Of a DNA stretch of 64,000 bases, positions 1-12,510 are shown in pieces. The DNA comes from Pseudomonas kielensis (GTDB taxonomy: Bacteria; Pseudomonadota; Gammaproteobacteria; Pseudomonadales; Pseudomonadaceae). The position numbers were made by a program, and so were the translations under genes. Every line of letters starts with the position of its first letter. Position 1 is the first letter of the stretch. The notes beneath the pieces are model-generated. The model was given only the letters and a program-made list of their open reading frames with translations, did no database searches and had not been told where the DNA came from. The stretch is taken from positions 166,561 to 230,560 of the forward strand of contig NZ_JACMYG010000008.1 in assembly GCF_014236655.1 (NCBI RefSeq), given 5' to 3'.

Positions 1-65
1 TGATTGAGCAGGTGCAAGGCACCTTTGTCGAATTGATCGATGCCTGGCGTGCGTCCCGCGCTTGA
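1..65 (+). CDS. 3' end of an upstream gene, probably iolC (5-dehydro-2-deoxygluconokinase)
   Basis: An open frame runs from the window edge to a TGA at 63-65 and ends ...FVELIDAWRASRA. Only about 20 residues are visible, so family assignment from sequence is not possible. The guess of iolC rests on position: in Pseudomonas inositol clusters iolC commonly lies directly before iolE, and this frame is on the same strand 160 bases upstream of iolE. It could be any other gene of the cluster. Confidence 0.4.
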   Translation, partial: IEQVQGTFVELIDAWRASRA

Positions 66-82
66 TGAAGCACCGTAATACC

Positions 83-176
83 CCTGTGGGAGCGGGCTTG
101 CCCGCGATAGCGATCTAGCCGACACATTAATGTTGAATGTGCCGCCGTAATCGCGGGCAAGCCCGCTCCCACAAGG
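83..176. repeat. REPIN: two inverted REP sequences
   Basis: A REP copy at 83-108 with core GTGGGAGCGGGCTTGCCCGC is followed by an inverted copy at 150-176, with about 40 bases between them. This is the doublet (REPIN) arrangement common in fluorescens-group Pseudomonas. It fills most of the gap before iolE and can fold into a long hairpin that may affect mRNA stability between the upstream gene and iolE. Confidence 0.85.
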
Positions 177-225
177 GTTCAGCGTCGTTCTTACTGATGT
201 GTGTAAAACAATAAAAGGTGCAGCC

Positions 226-1119
226 ATGCCCGCTATCCGAATTGGCATCAACCCGATCTCCTGGAGCAACGACGACCTGCCGTCCCTCGGTGGCGAGACG
301 CCGTTGAGCACCGCCCTGAGCGAAGGAAAGGAAATCGGCTACGAAGGTTTCGAACTCAACGGCAAATTCCCCAAGGACGCCAAAGGCGTCGGCGACGTGC
401 TGCGGCCCTACGACCTGGCGCTGGTGTCCGGCTGGTACTCCAGCCGTCTGGCCCGCCGCTCGGTGGCGGAGGAAATCGACGCCATCGGCAGCCATCTCGA
501 GCTGTTGGCGAAGAACGGCGCCAAGGTGCTGGTTTACGGTGAAGTCGCCGACTCCATTCAAGGCCAGCGCATTCCGCTGGTTGAGCGCCCACGTTTGCAC
601 ACCGAACAGGCCTGGCAGGAATATGCCGACAAGCTCACCGAACTGGCGCGTTTCACCCTGTCCCAGGGCGTACGTCTGGCCTATCACCACCACATGGGCG
701 CTTACGTCGAATCCCCGGCGGACATCGACAAGCTGATGGCGTTGACCGGCAGTGAAGTTGGCCTGCTGTTCGATTCGGGCCATTGCTACATGGGCGGCGG
801 CGAACCCTTGCAGGTGCTGCGCAAGCACATCGACCGTATCTGTCATGTGCATTTCAAGGACGTGCGCAAACCGGTGGTGCAGCTGGCGCGCAACAACCTG
901 TGGAGCTTCCCGGACTGCATCATCAACGGCACCTTCACCGTGCCCGGCGATGGAGATATCGACTTCGGCTCATTGCTCGACGTGCTGCTGGCCGCCGATT
1001 ACCACGGCTGGCTGGTGGTCGAAGCCGAGCAGGACCCGGCGGTGGCGCCGAGTTATGTCTACGCGAAAAAAGGCTACGACACCTTGCGGGCGTTGCTCGA
1101 CGCGAGGGTTGCGTCATGA
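226..1119 (+). CDS. iolE: Inosose (2-keto-myo-inositol) dehydratase IolE
   Basis: Predicted cytoplasmic enzyme of 297 residues that dehydrates 2-keto-myo-inositol to the trihydroxycyclohexane-dione, step two of inositol breakdown. It is a xylose-isomerase-like TIM barrel. The N-terminus RIGINPISWSNDD, the metal-site stretch LLFDSGHC near residue 180 and VVEAEQD near residue 264 fit IolE, and length matches the family. I start at ATG 226, nine codons inside the longest frame, because AAGGTG lies just upstream and MPAIRIGINP is the usual start. Its TGA overlaps the iolB start by four bases (ATGA), which implies translational coupling. Confidence 0.93.
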   Translation: MPAIRIGINPISWSNDDLPSLGGETPLSTALSEGKEIGYEGFELNGKFPKDAKGVGDVLRPYDLALVSGWYSSRLARRSVAEEIDAIGSHLELLAKNGAKVLVYGEVADSIQGQRIPLVERPRLHTEQAWQEYADKLTELARFTLSQGVRLAYHHHMGAYVESPADIDKLMALTGSEVGLLFDSGHCYMGGGEPLQVLRKHIDRICHVHFKDVRKPVVQLARNNLWSFPDCIINGTFTVPGDGDIDFGSLLDVLLAADYHGWLVVEAEQDPAVAPSYVYAKKGYDTLRALLDARVAS

Positions 1120-1925
1120 GCCTGCTGGTCAAAAGCAACGCCCGCGGCCGCACCATGGTCGAGTTGGGCGACGGCGAGCTGCAATACGTCGGCTTCGCGG
1201 CTTATCGCTTGGGCCTGGGTGAAACCCTACCGGTCTCGGCAGGTGGTAAAGAATTATGCCTGGTGCTACTCAGCGGCCGGGTCAGCATCAAGGGCGAAGC
1301 GCCGGGGCAGGGCGCGTTCGACTGGGACAACATTGGCGATCGGCAGTCAGTGTTCGAAGACAAGTCTCCGTTCGCCGCGTACTTGCCGCCTGGCAGTCAA
1401 GCCCAGGTGGTCGCCCTCAGTGATGTGCAAATTGCCGTGTGCGCTGCGCCTGGTTCGACCACCGAAGCCCTTGGCCCACGGTTGATCAAACCAGACACGA
1501 TGAAGCGCAGTGTGCGCGGCAAGGGCGCCAACACCCGTTACGTCTGCGACATCCTGCCGGACACCGCGCCCGCCCATTCACTGCTGGTGGTCGAAGTGCG
1601 CACACCGTCCGGGCATTCCTCGAGCTATCCACCGCACAAGCACGACACCGACGACCTGCCGCACCAGAGCTTTCTCGAAGAAACCTATTACCACCAGATC
1701 AACCCGCCCCAGGGCTTCGTGTTCCAGCGGGTGTACACCGACGATCGCAGCATCGACCAGGCCATGGCCGTGGAAAACAGCGACCTGGTGGTCGTGCCCA
1801 AGGGCTATCACCCGGTCAGTGTGCCGTACGGCTACGAGTCCTATTACCTGAACGTGATGGCTGGCCCGAAACGCGTCTGGCAGTTCCATAACGATCCGCA
1901 GCACAGCTGGCTGCTGGATCTCTGA
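1116..1925 (+). CDS. iolB: 5-deoxy-glucuronate isomerase IolB
   Basis: Isomerises 5-deoxy-glucuronate to 5-dehydro-2-deoxygluconate, the step before the IolC kinase. The 269-residue protein is a bicupin of normal family length. The metal-site region around residues 170-190 (YPPHKHDTDDLP, then FLEETYYHQ) carries the expected His/Glu ligands, and it ends with the typical WQFHNDPQHSWL segment. ATG 1116 overlaps the iolE stop by four bases, so the much longer upstream open frame is not coding. mmsA follows after 44 bases. Confidence 0.93.
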   Translation: MSLLVKSNARGRTMVELGDGELQYVGFAAYRLGLGETLPVSAGGKELCLVLLSGRVSIKGEAPGQGAFDWDNIGDRQSVFEDKSPFAAYLPPGSQAQVVALSDVQIAVCAAPGSTTEALGPRLIKPDTMKRSVRGKGANTRYVCDILPDTAPAHSLLVVEVRTPSGHSSSYPPHKHDTDDLPHQSFLEETYYHQINPPQGFVFQRVYTDDRSIDQAMAVENSDLVVVPKGYHPVSVPYGYESYYLNVMAGPKRVWQFHNDPQHSWLLDL

Positions 1926-1945
1926 ATTCCAACGTCTGAATTCCA
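1921..1945. repeat. Tandem 11-bp direct repeat over the iolB stop
   Basis: TCTGAATTCCA occurs at 1921-1931 and again at 1935-1945, a 14-base period. The first copy contains the iolB stop codon. It looks like a small slippage duplication in the iolB-mmsA gap. No function is evident. Confidence 0.5.
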
Positions 1946-1969
1946 CTATCTGCACGGAGAACAATAACG

Positions 1970-3472
1970 ATGAGCGACGCCCAGGTTGTAGGCCATTACA
2001 TAGACGGTCAGGTGCAAGACAGCGGCAGTGAGCGGTTCAGCAATGTCTTTAACCCGGCGACCGGCAGCGTGCAGGCCCGGGTCGGGCTGGCCAGCGAGAA
2101 GACGGTAGACGAGGCTGTAGCATCCGCCCTCAAAGCCTTTCCAGCCTGGTCCGAGCAATCGTCCCTACGGCGTTCGCGGGTGATGTTCAAGTTCAAGGAA
2201 TTGCTCGACCGCCATCACGATGAACTGGCAGAAATCATCAGCCGCGAACACGGCAAGGTGTTCTCCGACGCCAAGGGCGAAGTCACCCGTGGCATCGAAA
2301 TCGTCGAATACGCCTGCGGTGCGCCGAACCTGTTGAAAACCGAATTCAGCGACAACATCGGCGGCGGTATCGACAACTGGAACCTGCGCCAGCCACTCGG
2401 CGTTTGCGCCGGGGTTACGCCGTTCAACTTTCCCGTGATGGTGCCGCTGTGGATGATCCCGCTGGCGCTGGTCACCGGTAACTGCTTCATCCTCAAGCCC
2501 TCCGAGCGCGATCCGTCCGCCAGTTTGCTGATGGCTCGCCTGCTGACCGAAGCGGGTTTGCCGGACGGGGTGTTCAACGTGGTCCAGGGCGACAAGACCG
2601 CGGTCGACGCCCTGCTGCAGCACCCGGACATCGAGGCGATTTCCTTTGTCGGCTCGACGCCGATTGCCCAATACATCCACCAGCAAGCCACCTCTCGCGG
2701 CAAGCGCGTACAGGCCCTGGGCGGGGCGAAAAACCACATGATCGTCATGCCCGATGCGGACCTGGACCAAGCGGCGGATGCCTTGATTGGTGCGGCTTAC
2801 GGCTCGGCCGGTGAGCGTTGCATGGCGATCTCGATTGCCGTGGCGGTCGGTGATGTGGGCGATCAGTTGATTGCCAAACTGCTGCCGCGCATTGATCAAC
2901 TCAAGGTCGGTAACGGCCTGCAGGGCGACACCGACATGGGGCCACTGGTCACCGCCGAGCACAAGGCCAAGGTCGAAGGGTTCATCGATGAAGGTGTCGC
3001 CCAGGGCGCACAGCTGATTGTCGACGGTCGAAACTTCAAGGTGCCGGGGGCCGAGAATGGCTTCTTTGTCGGCGCGACCCTGTTCGATAACGTCACCACC
3101 GAGATGAGCATCTATCAGCAGGAAATCTTCGGTCCGGTGCTGGGCATCGTGCGGGTTCCGGATTTCGCCAGCGCCGTGGCCCTGATCAACGCCCACGAAT
3201 TCGGCAACGGCGTGTCGTGTTTCACCAGCGACGGTGGGGTTGCCCGAGCCTTCGCCCGCAGCATCAAGGTCGGCATGGTCGGCATCAACGTGCCGATTCC
3301 GGTACCCATGGCCTGGCATTCGTTCGGTGGCTGGAAACGCTCGCTGTTCGGCGACCACCATGCCTACGGCGAAGAAGGCATCCGCTTCTACAGCCGCTAC
3401 AAAAGCGTGATGCAGCGTTGGCCCGACAGCATCGCCAAGGGCCCCGAATTCAGCATGCCGACGGCTAAATAG
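1970..3472 (+). CDS. mmsA: Methylmalonate/malonate-semialdehyde dehydrogenase (CoA-acylating)
   Basis: NAD- and CoA-dependent aldehyde dehydrogenase that converts malonate semialdehyde, the last inositol intermediate, to acetyl-CoA and CO2 (IolA/MmsA family). It has 500 residues, the standard length. The ALDH fold is clear: [24 protein letters not shown], the MmsA-typical [16 protein letters not shown], and catalytic Cys284 in AGERCMAIS. The C-terminal [17 protein letters not shown] is diagnostic of MmsA. A GGAG site precedes ATG 1970. Placement between iolB and iolI shows it serves inositol catabolism here, although MmsA also acts in valine degradation. Confidence 0.95.
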   Translation: MSDAQVVGHYIDGQVQDSGSERFSNVFNPATGSVQARVGLASEKTVDEAVASALKAFPAWSEQSSLRRSRVMFKFKELLDRHHDELAEIISREHGKVFSDAKGEVTRGIEIVEYACGAPNLLKTEFSDNIGGGIDNWNLRQPLGVCAGVTPFNFPVMVPLWMIPLALVTGNCFILKPSERDPSASLLMARLLTEAGLPDGVFNVVQGDKTAVDALLQHPDIEAISFVGSTPIAQYIHQQATSRGKRVQALGGAKNHMIVMPDADLDQAADALIGAAYGSAGERCMAISIAVAVGDVGDQLIAKLLPRIDQLKVGNGLQGDTDMGPLVTAEHKAKVEGFIDEGVAQGAQLIVDGRNFKVPGAENGFFVGATLFDNVTTEMSIYQQEIFGPVLGIVRVPDFASAVALINAHEFGNGVSCFTSDGGVARAFARSIKVGMVGINVPIPVPMAWHSFGGWKRSLFGDHHAYGEEGIRFYSRYKSVMQRWPDSIAKGPEFSMPTAK

Positions 3473-3496
3473 TTCACTGCGCGGAGAACAACAATA

Positions 3497-4318
3497 ATGA
3501 GCAAGCCCCTGCGTTTCGCCTTGAACCGTATGGTCGCCCCCCGCTTGTCGCTGCCAGATTTCATCGAGCTGGCGGTGACCCTCAAGGCCGACGCCATCGA
3601 GATTCGCAATGACCTCGAAGGCATCGAGATCGAAGACGGCACGGCACCCGAACGCGTGCGTGAGTTATGCGCGGCCAAAGGCATCACCGTGCTGTCGATC
3701 AACGCGCTGTACCCGTTTGATGTGTGGAACGACGAGCGCCGTGAGCAAGCCTTGAAGCTCGCAGCCTATGCCCGGGATTGCGGCGCGCAAGGGCTGGTCA
3801 TGTGTCCCTTGAACGGCCGTGCCGACCCGCGCAGCGAAGCCGAACGCGCTTCAGGCCTGCGCACGGCATTGAGTCAGCTGGCGCCGATCCTGCGTGATCA
3901 CGGCATTCTCGGCTTCATCGAGCCGCTGGGTTTCGAAGAGTGCTCGCTGCGCCGTAAACGCACGGCGGTGGAGGCGATCAAGTCCATCGGCGGGCTGGAT
4001 GTGTTCCGGTTGGTCCACGACACCTTTCACCATCACCTGGCCGGCGAGCACGAGTTCTTCCCTGAGCTGACCGGGCTGGTACACATCTCCGGCGTCGAAG
4101 ATGCCGAGGCGCCGTTGGCCACCCTTCGTGACGGGCATCGGGTGTTGGTGGGCGAGGGCGACACTCTCGGCAACGCCGCGCAGATCGACACGTTGCTCAG
4201 TAGCGGCTACAGCGGCTACCTGTCGTTCGAACCCTTTGCTGACTGCGTGCATGGGCTGAAGAATATCGAACAGGCGATCGGCGCGAGCATGGATCACCTG
4301 CACAAATCCCTAGGTTAA
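3497..4318 (+). CDS. iolI: IolI-type inosose isomerase (TIM barrel)
   Basis: A 273-residue xylose-isomerase-like TIM-barrel protein. The metal-binding pattern is visible as [31 protein letters not shown] and the C-terminal LSFEPFAD. In the inositol pathway IolI interconverts 2-keto-myo-inositol and 1-keto-D-chiro-inositol. The leader (CGGAGAACAACAATA then ATG) closely resembles the one before mmsA. A member of the wider hydroxypyruvate-isomerase-like family is possible, but position between mmsA and iolD favours IolI. Confidence 0.83.
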   Translation: MSKPLRFALNRMVAPRLSLPDFIELAVTLKADAIEIRNDLEGIEIEDGTAPERVRELCAAKGITVLSINALYPFDVWNDERREQALKLAAYARDCGAQGLVMCPLNGRADPRSEAERASGLRTALSQLAPILRDHGILGFIEPLGFEECSLRRKRTAVEAIKSIGGLDVFRLVHDTFHHHLAGEHEFFPELTGLVHISGVEDAEAPLATLRDGHRVLVGEGDTLGNAAQIDTLLSSGYSGYLSFEPFADCVHGLKNIEQAIGASMDHLHKSLG

Positions 4319-4327
4319 TGGAGATCC

Positions 4328-4357
4328 CTGTGGGAGCGGGCTTGCCCGCTCCCACAG
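4328..4357. repeat. Single REP palindrome between iolI and iolD
   Basis: A perfect 30-base hairpin with 14-bp arms (CTGTGGGAGCGGGC and its complement, loop TT) starts ten bases after the iolI stop. It uses the same core as the REPIN at 83-176. It may protect the upstream message from 3' decay or reduce read-through into iolD. Confidence 0.85.
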
Positions 4358-4410
4358 TTGATCGCATTCCACAACGCACACCGGATTTAGCTTCAAAGGA
4401 AGGTGCAAGC

Positions 4411-7384
<2,974 letters not shown>

Positions 7385-7393
7385 CAATGTTCC

Positions 7394-7502
7394 CCTGTGA
7401 GAGCGAGCTGGCTCGCGGTTGCGATCCAACAGTCACCCCGTTTTCGAAGGTGCTGTCGTCATCGTCGCAACGCTGCCCGGAACAAGCTCGCCCCCACAGG
7501 GG
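7394..7502. repeat. Degenerate REPIN between iolG and the next dehydrogenase
   Basis: CCCCTGTGAGAGCGAGCTGGCTCGCG at the left and an inverted, diverged copy ending in GCTCGCCCCCACAGGGG at the right enclose about 60 bases. This is a different REP subtype (GAGCGAGCTGGCTCGC core) from the elements at 83-176 and 4328-4357. It occupies most of the 144-base gap. Confidence 0.7.
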
Positions 7503-7528
7503 CCGCGCTCCATAAGGAAAACACAATC

Positions 7529-8566
7529 ATGCGCATCGGACTTGTCGGATACGGCCATGGCGGCCGGTTTTTCCATGCTCCACTGATCAGCAGTTTGCCG
7601 GGTGCCACCTTCGTCGGTGTGGTGACCCGTTCAACGGAACGGCGCCGCTTGCTGGGGGCAGAACACCCCGGCGTGCCGGCCTTCGACAACATCGGTCAAC
7701 TGGTCGAAATCGGGGTCGATGTGCTGGTCGTGTCGACACCGCTCAAAGGCCGCCCGGCGCTGGTACTCGACGCCATCGAACACAACGTGGCGGTGGTCAG
7801 CGACAAGCCGTTCGCCGCTGATGCGCAACAAGCGCAAACCCTGATCACCATGGCCGAGCGTCAGGGCGTGCAACTGAGCGTCTACCAGAACCGGCGCTGG
7901 GACTCGGACTTTCTGACCGTGCGCAAACTCATTGAGTCCGGTGCGCTGGGCCAGGTCAGCCGTTTTGAATCGCGGATCGAACGTTACTCGCCGCAGTCGG
8001 TGAACAACGGCAGTGGTGGCGGTTTCCTGCGTGATCTGGGCAGTCATCTGGTGGATCAGGCACTGCTGCTGTTTGGCCCGGTCTCCCAGGTTTATGCCGA
8101 GCTGGATTATCTGGAGAAAGACCAGACGTTCGATAACGGCTTCTTTATGTCCCTGACTCACGCTAGCGGTGTGATCTCGCACCTGGGCGGCAGTTGCTTG
8201 CAAAACACCCCCGGCCCGCGCTTTCGCGTGACCGGCACTCAGGGCTGCTACAGCGTCGACGGTCTGGATGGGCAGGAGGCGTCGGCCCTTGCCGGGCTCA
8301 CGCCCAAATCCGAAGGCGAGCGCTGGGGCGTCGAAGAGCATCGCCGCTGGGGCTGGTTCGAACAGGGCGAAGTGCGCGAAAGGGTTCCCTCCGAACGAGG
8401 TTGCTGGAATCAGTTCTATTTACAACTGCAAGCCGCATTGCAGGGCGGTGGCCCACTGCCTGTGGACGCCCGCGATGCACTGGCGACCACCCGTGTGCTA
8501 GACGCTGCGCGGCTGAGTTTCGAGCGCCATCAGGTGGTGCAATTGAGCCCCTTCGAGCGTCGCTGA
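7529..8566 (+). CDS. Gfo/Idh/MocA oxidoreductase, IolW/YdgJ-like (possible scyllo-inositol dehydrogenase)
   Basis: A second NAD(P)-dependent sugar dehydrogenase, 345 residues. The N-terminus MRIGLVGYGHGGRFFHAPLI is the nucleotide-binding loop in the version typical of YdgJ/IolW enzymes, and the lysine of SDKPFAAD is the expected catalytic residue. Its place right after iolG suggests it oxidises or reduces an inositol stereoisomer such as scyllo-inositol, but the substrate cannot be read from sequence. I start at ATG 7529 after AAGGAAA; the longer frame runs through the REPIN. Confidence 0.8.
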   Translation: MRIGLVGYGHGGRFFHAPLISSLPGATFVGVVTRSTERRRLLGAEHPGVPAFDNIGQLVEIGVDVLVVSTPLKGRPALVLDAIEHNVAVVSDKPFAADAQQAQTLITMAERQGVQLSVYQNRRWDSDFLTVRKLIESGALGQVSRFESRIERYSPQSVNNGSGGGFLRDLGSHLVDQALLLFGPVSQVYAELDYLEKDQTFDNGFFMSLTHASGVISHLGGSCLQNTPGPRFRVTGTQGCYSVDGLDGQEASALAGLTPKSEGERWGVEEHRRWGWFEQGEVRERVPSERGCWNQFYLQLQAALQGGGPLPVDARDALATTRVLDAARLSFERHQVVQLSPFERR

Positions 8567-8572
8567 ACAAAA

Positions 8573-8589
8573 TTAGAATAAAATTCTAA
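8573..8589. promoter_or_regulatory. AT-rich 17-bp palindrome upstream of the importer operon
   Basis: TTAGAAT-AAA-ATTCTAA lies seven bases after the dehydrogenase stop codon, in a locally AT-rich stretch that stands out from the surrounding GC-rich DNA. With the second palindrome at 8602-8617 it forms a candidate operator region for the ABC importer genes. Confidence 0.45.
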
Positions 8590-8601
8590 AATGAGTTGAT
8601 A

Positions 8602-8617
8602 TGGAAAATATTTTCCA
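8602..8617. promoter_or_regulatory. GGAA-N6-TTCC palindrome, candidate IolR operator
   Basis: TGGAAAATATTTTCCA is a perfect 16-bp palindrome containing GGAA-N6-TTCC. That pattern is the conserved inositol motif described for RpiR-type IolR repressors of alphaproteobacteria. It sits 121 bases before the binding-protein gene. Use by an IolR of this strain is inference; the regulator gene is not in the window. Confidence 0.5.
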
Positions 8618-8737
8618 ATAAAGTCATTTCCAGCGAACTGCCTCGCACCCGGCTCCAACACTTTTCCCGCTTGCCCGCTTACTGAAATCGTCACGCCTTA
8701 TCCATAAAACCAACAAGAATGTGGAGAAAGACCTTTC

Positions 8738-9664
8738 ATGAAGACCAAGATCCGTTTCGCCTCACTTGCCTTGTCACTGATGTTCGCCAGTGGCGCTGCC
8801 CTCGCTGACATGAAGATCGGTGTCAGCATGTCGCAGTTCGATGACACCTGGCTGACCTATCTGCGTGAATCCATGGACACCAAAGCCAAGTCCTATCCCG
8901 ATGGCGTCAAGCTGCAGTTCGAAGACGCACGCAGCGACGTGGTCCGGCAGTTGAGCCAGGTAGAAAGCTTCATCAGTCAGAAAGTCGACGCCATTGTGGT
9001 CAACCCCGTGGATACCGCCGCCACCAAAAAAATCACCGAAGCGGCGGTCAAGGCCGGCATTCCGCTGGTGTACGTCAATCGGCGTCCCGATGACCTGAAC
9101 CTGCCCAAAGGCGTGGTCACTGTCGCCTCCAACGATATGGAGGCCGGTCAGATGCAGATGCAATACCTGGCCGACAGAATGGGCGGCAAGGGTGACATCG
9201 TGATCCTGCTGGGCGACCTGGCGAACAACTCCACCACCAACCGTACCAAGGGTGTCAAAGAGGTGCTGGCCAAGTACCCGAACATCAAGATCGAGCAAGA
9301 GCAAACCGGCATCTGGTTGCGGGACAAGGGCATGACCCTGGTCAACGACTGGCTGACCCAGGGCCGCAAGTTCGACGCGGTCGTCTCCAACAATGACGAG
9401 ATGGCCATCGGTGCCGCGATGGCCCTGCAGCAGGCCGGAGTCGAAAAAGGCAGCATCCTGATCGCCGGGGTCGACGGTACGCCTGACGGTTTGAACGCCG
9501 TGAAGAAAGGCTCTCTGGTCGTGTCGGTGTTTCAGGACGCCAAGGGGCAGGCAGACGGTTCGATCGAGACAGCCGTGAAAATGGCCAAAAACGAGCCGGT
9601 AGAGCCTGCCGTATGGGTGCCGTATCGCTTGATCACCCTGCAGAACGTTGACCAGTTCAAATAG
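8738..9664 (+). CDS. Periplasmic sugar-binding protein of an inositol-type ABC importer
   Basis: Substrate-binding component, 308 residues, with a signal peptide at residues 1-23 (cleavage after GAALA) and the type-I periplasmic binding fold of the ribose/galactose family: MKIGVSMSQFDDTW, VDAIVVNPVDTAATK, GDIVILLGDLANNSTTNRTKG, VVSNNDEMAIGAAMALQQAG, IAGVDGTPDGLNAVK. The pattern with a double ATPase and one permease downstream is the ribose-type (CUT2) arrangement. myo-Inositol as ligand is inferred from the catabolic genes upstream. Confidence 0.88.
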   Translation: MKTKIRFASLALSLMFASGAALADMKIGVSMSQFDDTWLTYLRESMDTKAKSYPDGVKLQFEDARSDVVRQLSQVESFISQKVDAIVVNPVDTAATKKITEAAVKAGIPLVYVNRRPDDLNLPKGVVTVASNDMEAGQMQMQYLADRMGGKGDIVILLGDLANNSTTNRTKGVKEVLAKYPNIKIEQEQTGIWLRDKGMTLVNDWLTQGRKFDAVVSNNDEMAIGAAMALQQAGVEKGSILIAGVDGTPDGLNAVKKGSLVVSVFQDAKGQADGSIETAVKMAKNEPVEPAVWVPYRLITLQNVDQFK

Positions 9665-9734
9665 TCCGTCCGCTCAATAACAACAATAAACACGCAAGGT
9701 GGCAACCGCGACCTTGCTGATGGAGTACCTGATC

Positions 9735-11300
9735 ATGTTCGCTTCAGCGACTGCTAAGAGCACCCCGTTGCCGGGTGTCCAGCCAACCGCAATACCTGTC
9801 GATGAGCCGTACCTGTTGGAGATCGTCAACGTCAGCAAGGGTTTCCCCGGGGTGGTGGCCTTGTCCGACGTCCAGTTGCGGGTACGCCCCGGTTCCGTGT
9901 TGGCCCTGATGGGCGAGAACGGCGCGGGCAAATCCACCTTGATGAAAATCATCGCCGGCATCTACCAGCCAGACGCCGGCGAACTGCGCCTGCGGGGCAA
10001 GCCGGTGGTCTTCGAAACGCCCCTGGCAGCGCTGCAGGCCGGGATCGCGATGATCCATCAGGAGCTCAACCTGATGCCGCACATGAGCATCGCCGAGAAC
10101 ATCTGGATCGGCCGTGAGCAGCTCAACGGTTTCCACATGATCGACCACCGGGAAATGCACCGTTGCACGGCGAAGCTGCTGGAGCGCCTGCGCATCAACC
10201 TTGATCCGGAAGAACAGGTCGGCAACCTGAGCATCGCCGAACGGCAGATGGTCGAGATCGCCAAGGCGGTGTCCTACGACTCCGACATCCTGATCATGGA
10301 CGAACCGACTTCGGCCATCACCGACAAGGAAGTCGCCCACCTGTTTTCGATCATTGCCGACCTCAAGAGCCAGGGCAAAGGCATCATCTATATCACCCAC
10401 AAAATGAATGAAGTGTTCAGCATCGCCGACGAAGTGGCCGTGTTCCGCGACGGCGCCTACATCGGCCTGCAACGGGCCGACAGCATGGACGGCGACAGCC
10501 TGATTTCGATGATGGTCGGGCGTGAACTGAGCCAGCTGTTCCCGGTGCGTGAAAAGCCGATTGGCAATCTGTTGTTGTCGGTGCGCGACCTCAAGCTCGA
10601 TGGCATCTTCAAGGAGGTGTCCTTCGATCTGCATGCCGGCGAGATCCTCGGCATTGCCGGGTTGATGGGCTCGGGGCGGACCAACGTTGCCGAGGCGATC
10701 TTTGGCATCACCCCCAGCGACGGTGGCGAGATTCGCCTTGACGGTGAAGTGGTGCGCATTACCGATCCGCACATGGCCATCGAGAATGGCTTTGCCCTGT
10801 TGACCGAGGATCGCAAGCTCAGCGGCCTGTTCCCGTGCCTGTCAGTCCTGGAAAACATGGAAATGGCGGTGCTGCCGCACTTCGCCGGTCGCGGTTTCAT
10901 CCAGCAAAAAGCCCTGCGCGCCCTGTGCGAAGACATGTGCAAGAAGCTGCGGGTGAAAACGCCGTCGCTTGAGCAATGCATCGACACCTTGTCCGGCGGT
11001 AATCAGCAGAAGGCCTTGCTGGCGCGCTGGCTGATGACCAATCCACGAGTCCTGATTCTCGACGAGCCGACCCGCGGCATCGATGTCGGCGCCAAGGCCG
11101 AGATTTACCGGCTTATCTCCTACCTCGCCAGCGAAGGCATGGCGGTGATCATGATTTCCTCGGAACTGCCGGAAGTGCTCGGCATGAGCGATCGGGTCAT
11201 GGTCATGCACGAAGGCGACCTGATTGGCACTCTCGACCGCAGCGAAGCGACTCAGGAGCGAGTGATGCAACTGGCCTCGGGCATGTCCGCGGTTCACTAA
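9735..11300 (+). CDS. Double ATP-binding subunit of the inositol-type ABC importer
   Basis: Cytoplasmic energising subunit with two fused nucleotide-binding domains, like RbsA/MglA. The first has an intact Walker A near residue 60 (GENGAGKST) and Walker [12 protein letters not shown]. The second has the degenerate Walker A usual in this family ([12 protein letters not shown], near residue 308) with signature [15 protein letters not shown]. The start is uncertain: ATG 9735 has GGAG ten bases before it and gives 521 residues, while GTG 9699 or ATG 9720 are also in frame. Confidence 0.88.
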   Translation: MFASATAKSTPLPGVQPTAIPVDEPYLLEIVNVSKGFPGVVALSDVQLRVRPGSVLALMGENGAGKSTLMKIIAGIYQPDAGELRLRGKPVVFETPLAALQAGIAMIHQELNLMPHMSIAENIWIGREQLNGFHMIDHREMHRCTAKLLERLRINLDPEEQVGNLSIAERQMVEIAKAVSYDSDILIMDEPTSAITDKEVAHLFSIIADLKSQGKGIIYITHKMNEVFSIADEVAVFRDGAYIGLQRADSMDGDSLISMMVGRELSQLFPVREKPIGNLLLSVRDLKLDGIFKEVSFDLHAGEILGIAGLMGSGRTNVAEAIFGITPSDGGEIRLDGEVVRITDPHMAIENGFALLTEDRKLSGLFPCLSVLENMEMAVLPHFAGRGFIQQKALRALCEDMCKKLRVKTPSLEQCIDTLSGGNQQKALLARWLMTNPRVLILDEPTRGIDVGAKAEIYRLISYLASEGMAVIMISSELPEVLGMSDRVMVMHEGDLIGTLDRSEATQERVMQLASGMSAVH

Positions 11301-11354
11301 TGGGCCGGCGCTGGCTCGGCCAGCGTCGACGATGCGATAGAAGGGTGAGTGGTT

Positions 11355-12377
11355 ATGAATGCGATACTGGAAAACAAACCAGCAACGGTACCGGTCAAGA
11401 GTCGCCGACGCTTTCCGACTGAACTGAGCATCTTCCTGGTGCTGATCGGCATCGGCCTGGTGTTCGAGGTGTTCGGCTGGATCGTGCGCGACCAGAGCTT
11501 CCTGATGAACTCCCAACGCCTGGTGCTGATGATCCTGCAAGTGTCGATCATAGGCCTGCTGGCCATTGGCGTGACCCAGGTCATCATCACCACCGGCATT
11601 GACCTCTCATCAGGCTCAGTGCTGGCATTGTCGGCGATGATCGCCGCCAGCCTGGCGCAGACCTCGGACTTCGCACGGGCGGTATTCCCGTCACTGACGG
11701 ACTTGCCGGTATGGATTCCAGTGATTGTCGGGCTCGGTGTCGGGCTGTTGGCGGGGGCAATCAACGGCAGCATCATTGCGATCACCGGGATACCACCGTT
11801 CATTGCCACCTTGGGCATGATGGTCTCGGCCCGTGGCCTGGCGCGTTACTACACCGAAGGCCAGCCGGTGAGCATGCTATCGGACTCCTACACGGCCATT
11901 GGTCACGGTGCGATGCCGGTGATCATTTTTCTGGTGGTGGCGGTGATCTTTCACATCGCACTGCGCTACACCAAGTACGGTAAATACACCTACGCCATCG
12001 GCGGCAACATGCAGGCGGCGCGCACGTCCGGTATCAACGTCAAACGCCATCTGGTCATCGTCTACAGCATCGCCGGGTTGCTGGCGGGACTGGCGGGTGT
12101 GGTCGCTTCGGCTCGTGCCGCCACCGGGCAGGCCGGGATGGGCATGTCCTATGAACTGGATGCGATTGCCGCCGCGGTCATCGGCGGCACGAGCCTGGCG
12201 GGCGGGGTGGGGCGCATCACCGGCACCGTCATCGGCGCACTGATCCTTGGGGTGATGGCCAGCGGATTCACCTTCGTCGGAGTCGATGCCTACATTCAGG
12301 ACATCATCAAAGGCTTGATCATCGTGGTCGCGGTGGTCATCGACCAATACCGCAACAAGCGCAAACTCAAGCGCTGA
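11355..12377 (+). CDS. Permease of the inositol-type ABC importer
   Basis: Inner-membrane permease of 340 residues (BPD_transp_2/RbsC type) with about nine to ten hydrophobic segments. The family loop GGNMQAARTSGINVKRHL and the GGTSLAGGVGRITGTVIGALILGVM segment are present. One permease gene suggests a homodimer. I prefer ATG 11355, which has AAGGGTG seven bases upstream, over GTG 11349. It is the last gene of the inositol block and is followed by a terminator-like hairpin. Confidence 0.88.
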   Translation: MNAILENKPATVPVKSRRRFPTELSIFLVLIGIGLVFEVFGWIVRDQSFLMNSQRLVLMILQVSIIGLLAIGVTQVIITTGIDLSSGSVLALSAMIAASLAQTSDFARAVFPSLTDLPVWIPVIVGLGVGLLAGAINGSIIAITGIPPFIATLGMMVSARGLARYYTEGQPVSMLSDSYTAIGHGAMPVIIFLVVAVIFHIALRYTKYGKYTYAIGGNMQAARTSGINVKRHLVIVYSIAGLLAGLAGVVASARAATGQAGMGMSYELDAIAAAVIGGTSLAGGVGRITGTVIGALILGVMASGFTFVGVDAYIQDIIKGLIIVVAVVIDQYRNKRKLKR

Positions 12378-12392
12378 GTGTGACTGCAAACA

Positions 12393-12416
12393 GCGAGGGC
12401 CTGTTCCGGCCCTCGC
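12393..12416 (+). terminator. Terminator-like hairpin after the importer operon
   Basis: GCGAGGGCC - TGTTCC - GGCCCTCGC forms a nine-bp GC stem with a six-base loop, 15 bases after the permease stop. It is followed by TTGCCCATATTCCC, only weakly T-rich, so termination may be partial or Rho-assisted. Confidence 0.65.
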
Positions 12417-12510
12417 TTGCCCATATTCCCAGCACGCATTGAAACGGGTTGCCGCGTTCTCGACGGCGTTACGTGAGCGGCTTTCCCGTCGGGTCAGACT
12501 CGGCGCTGGC

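Noticed and set aside
2165..3361. Long minus-strand open frame (398 codons) opposite mmsA
   Set aside because: It is antisense to a clearly conserved gene, has a His/Asp/Gly-rich composition typical of GC-rich shadows, and matches no family.
9744..10772. Minus-strand open frame (342 codons) opposite the ABC ATPase gene
   Set aside because: Composition is that of a reverse-complement shadow; the plus-strand gene has complete ABC motifs.
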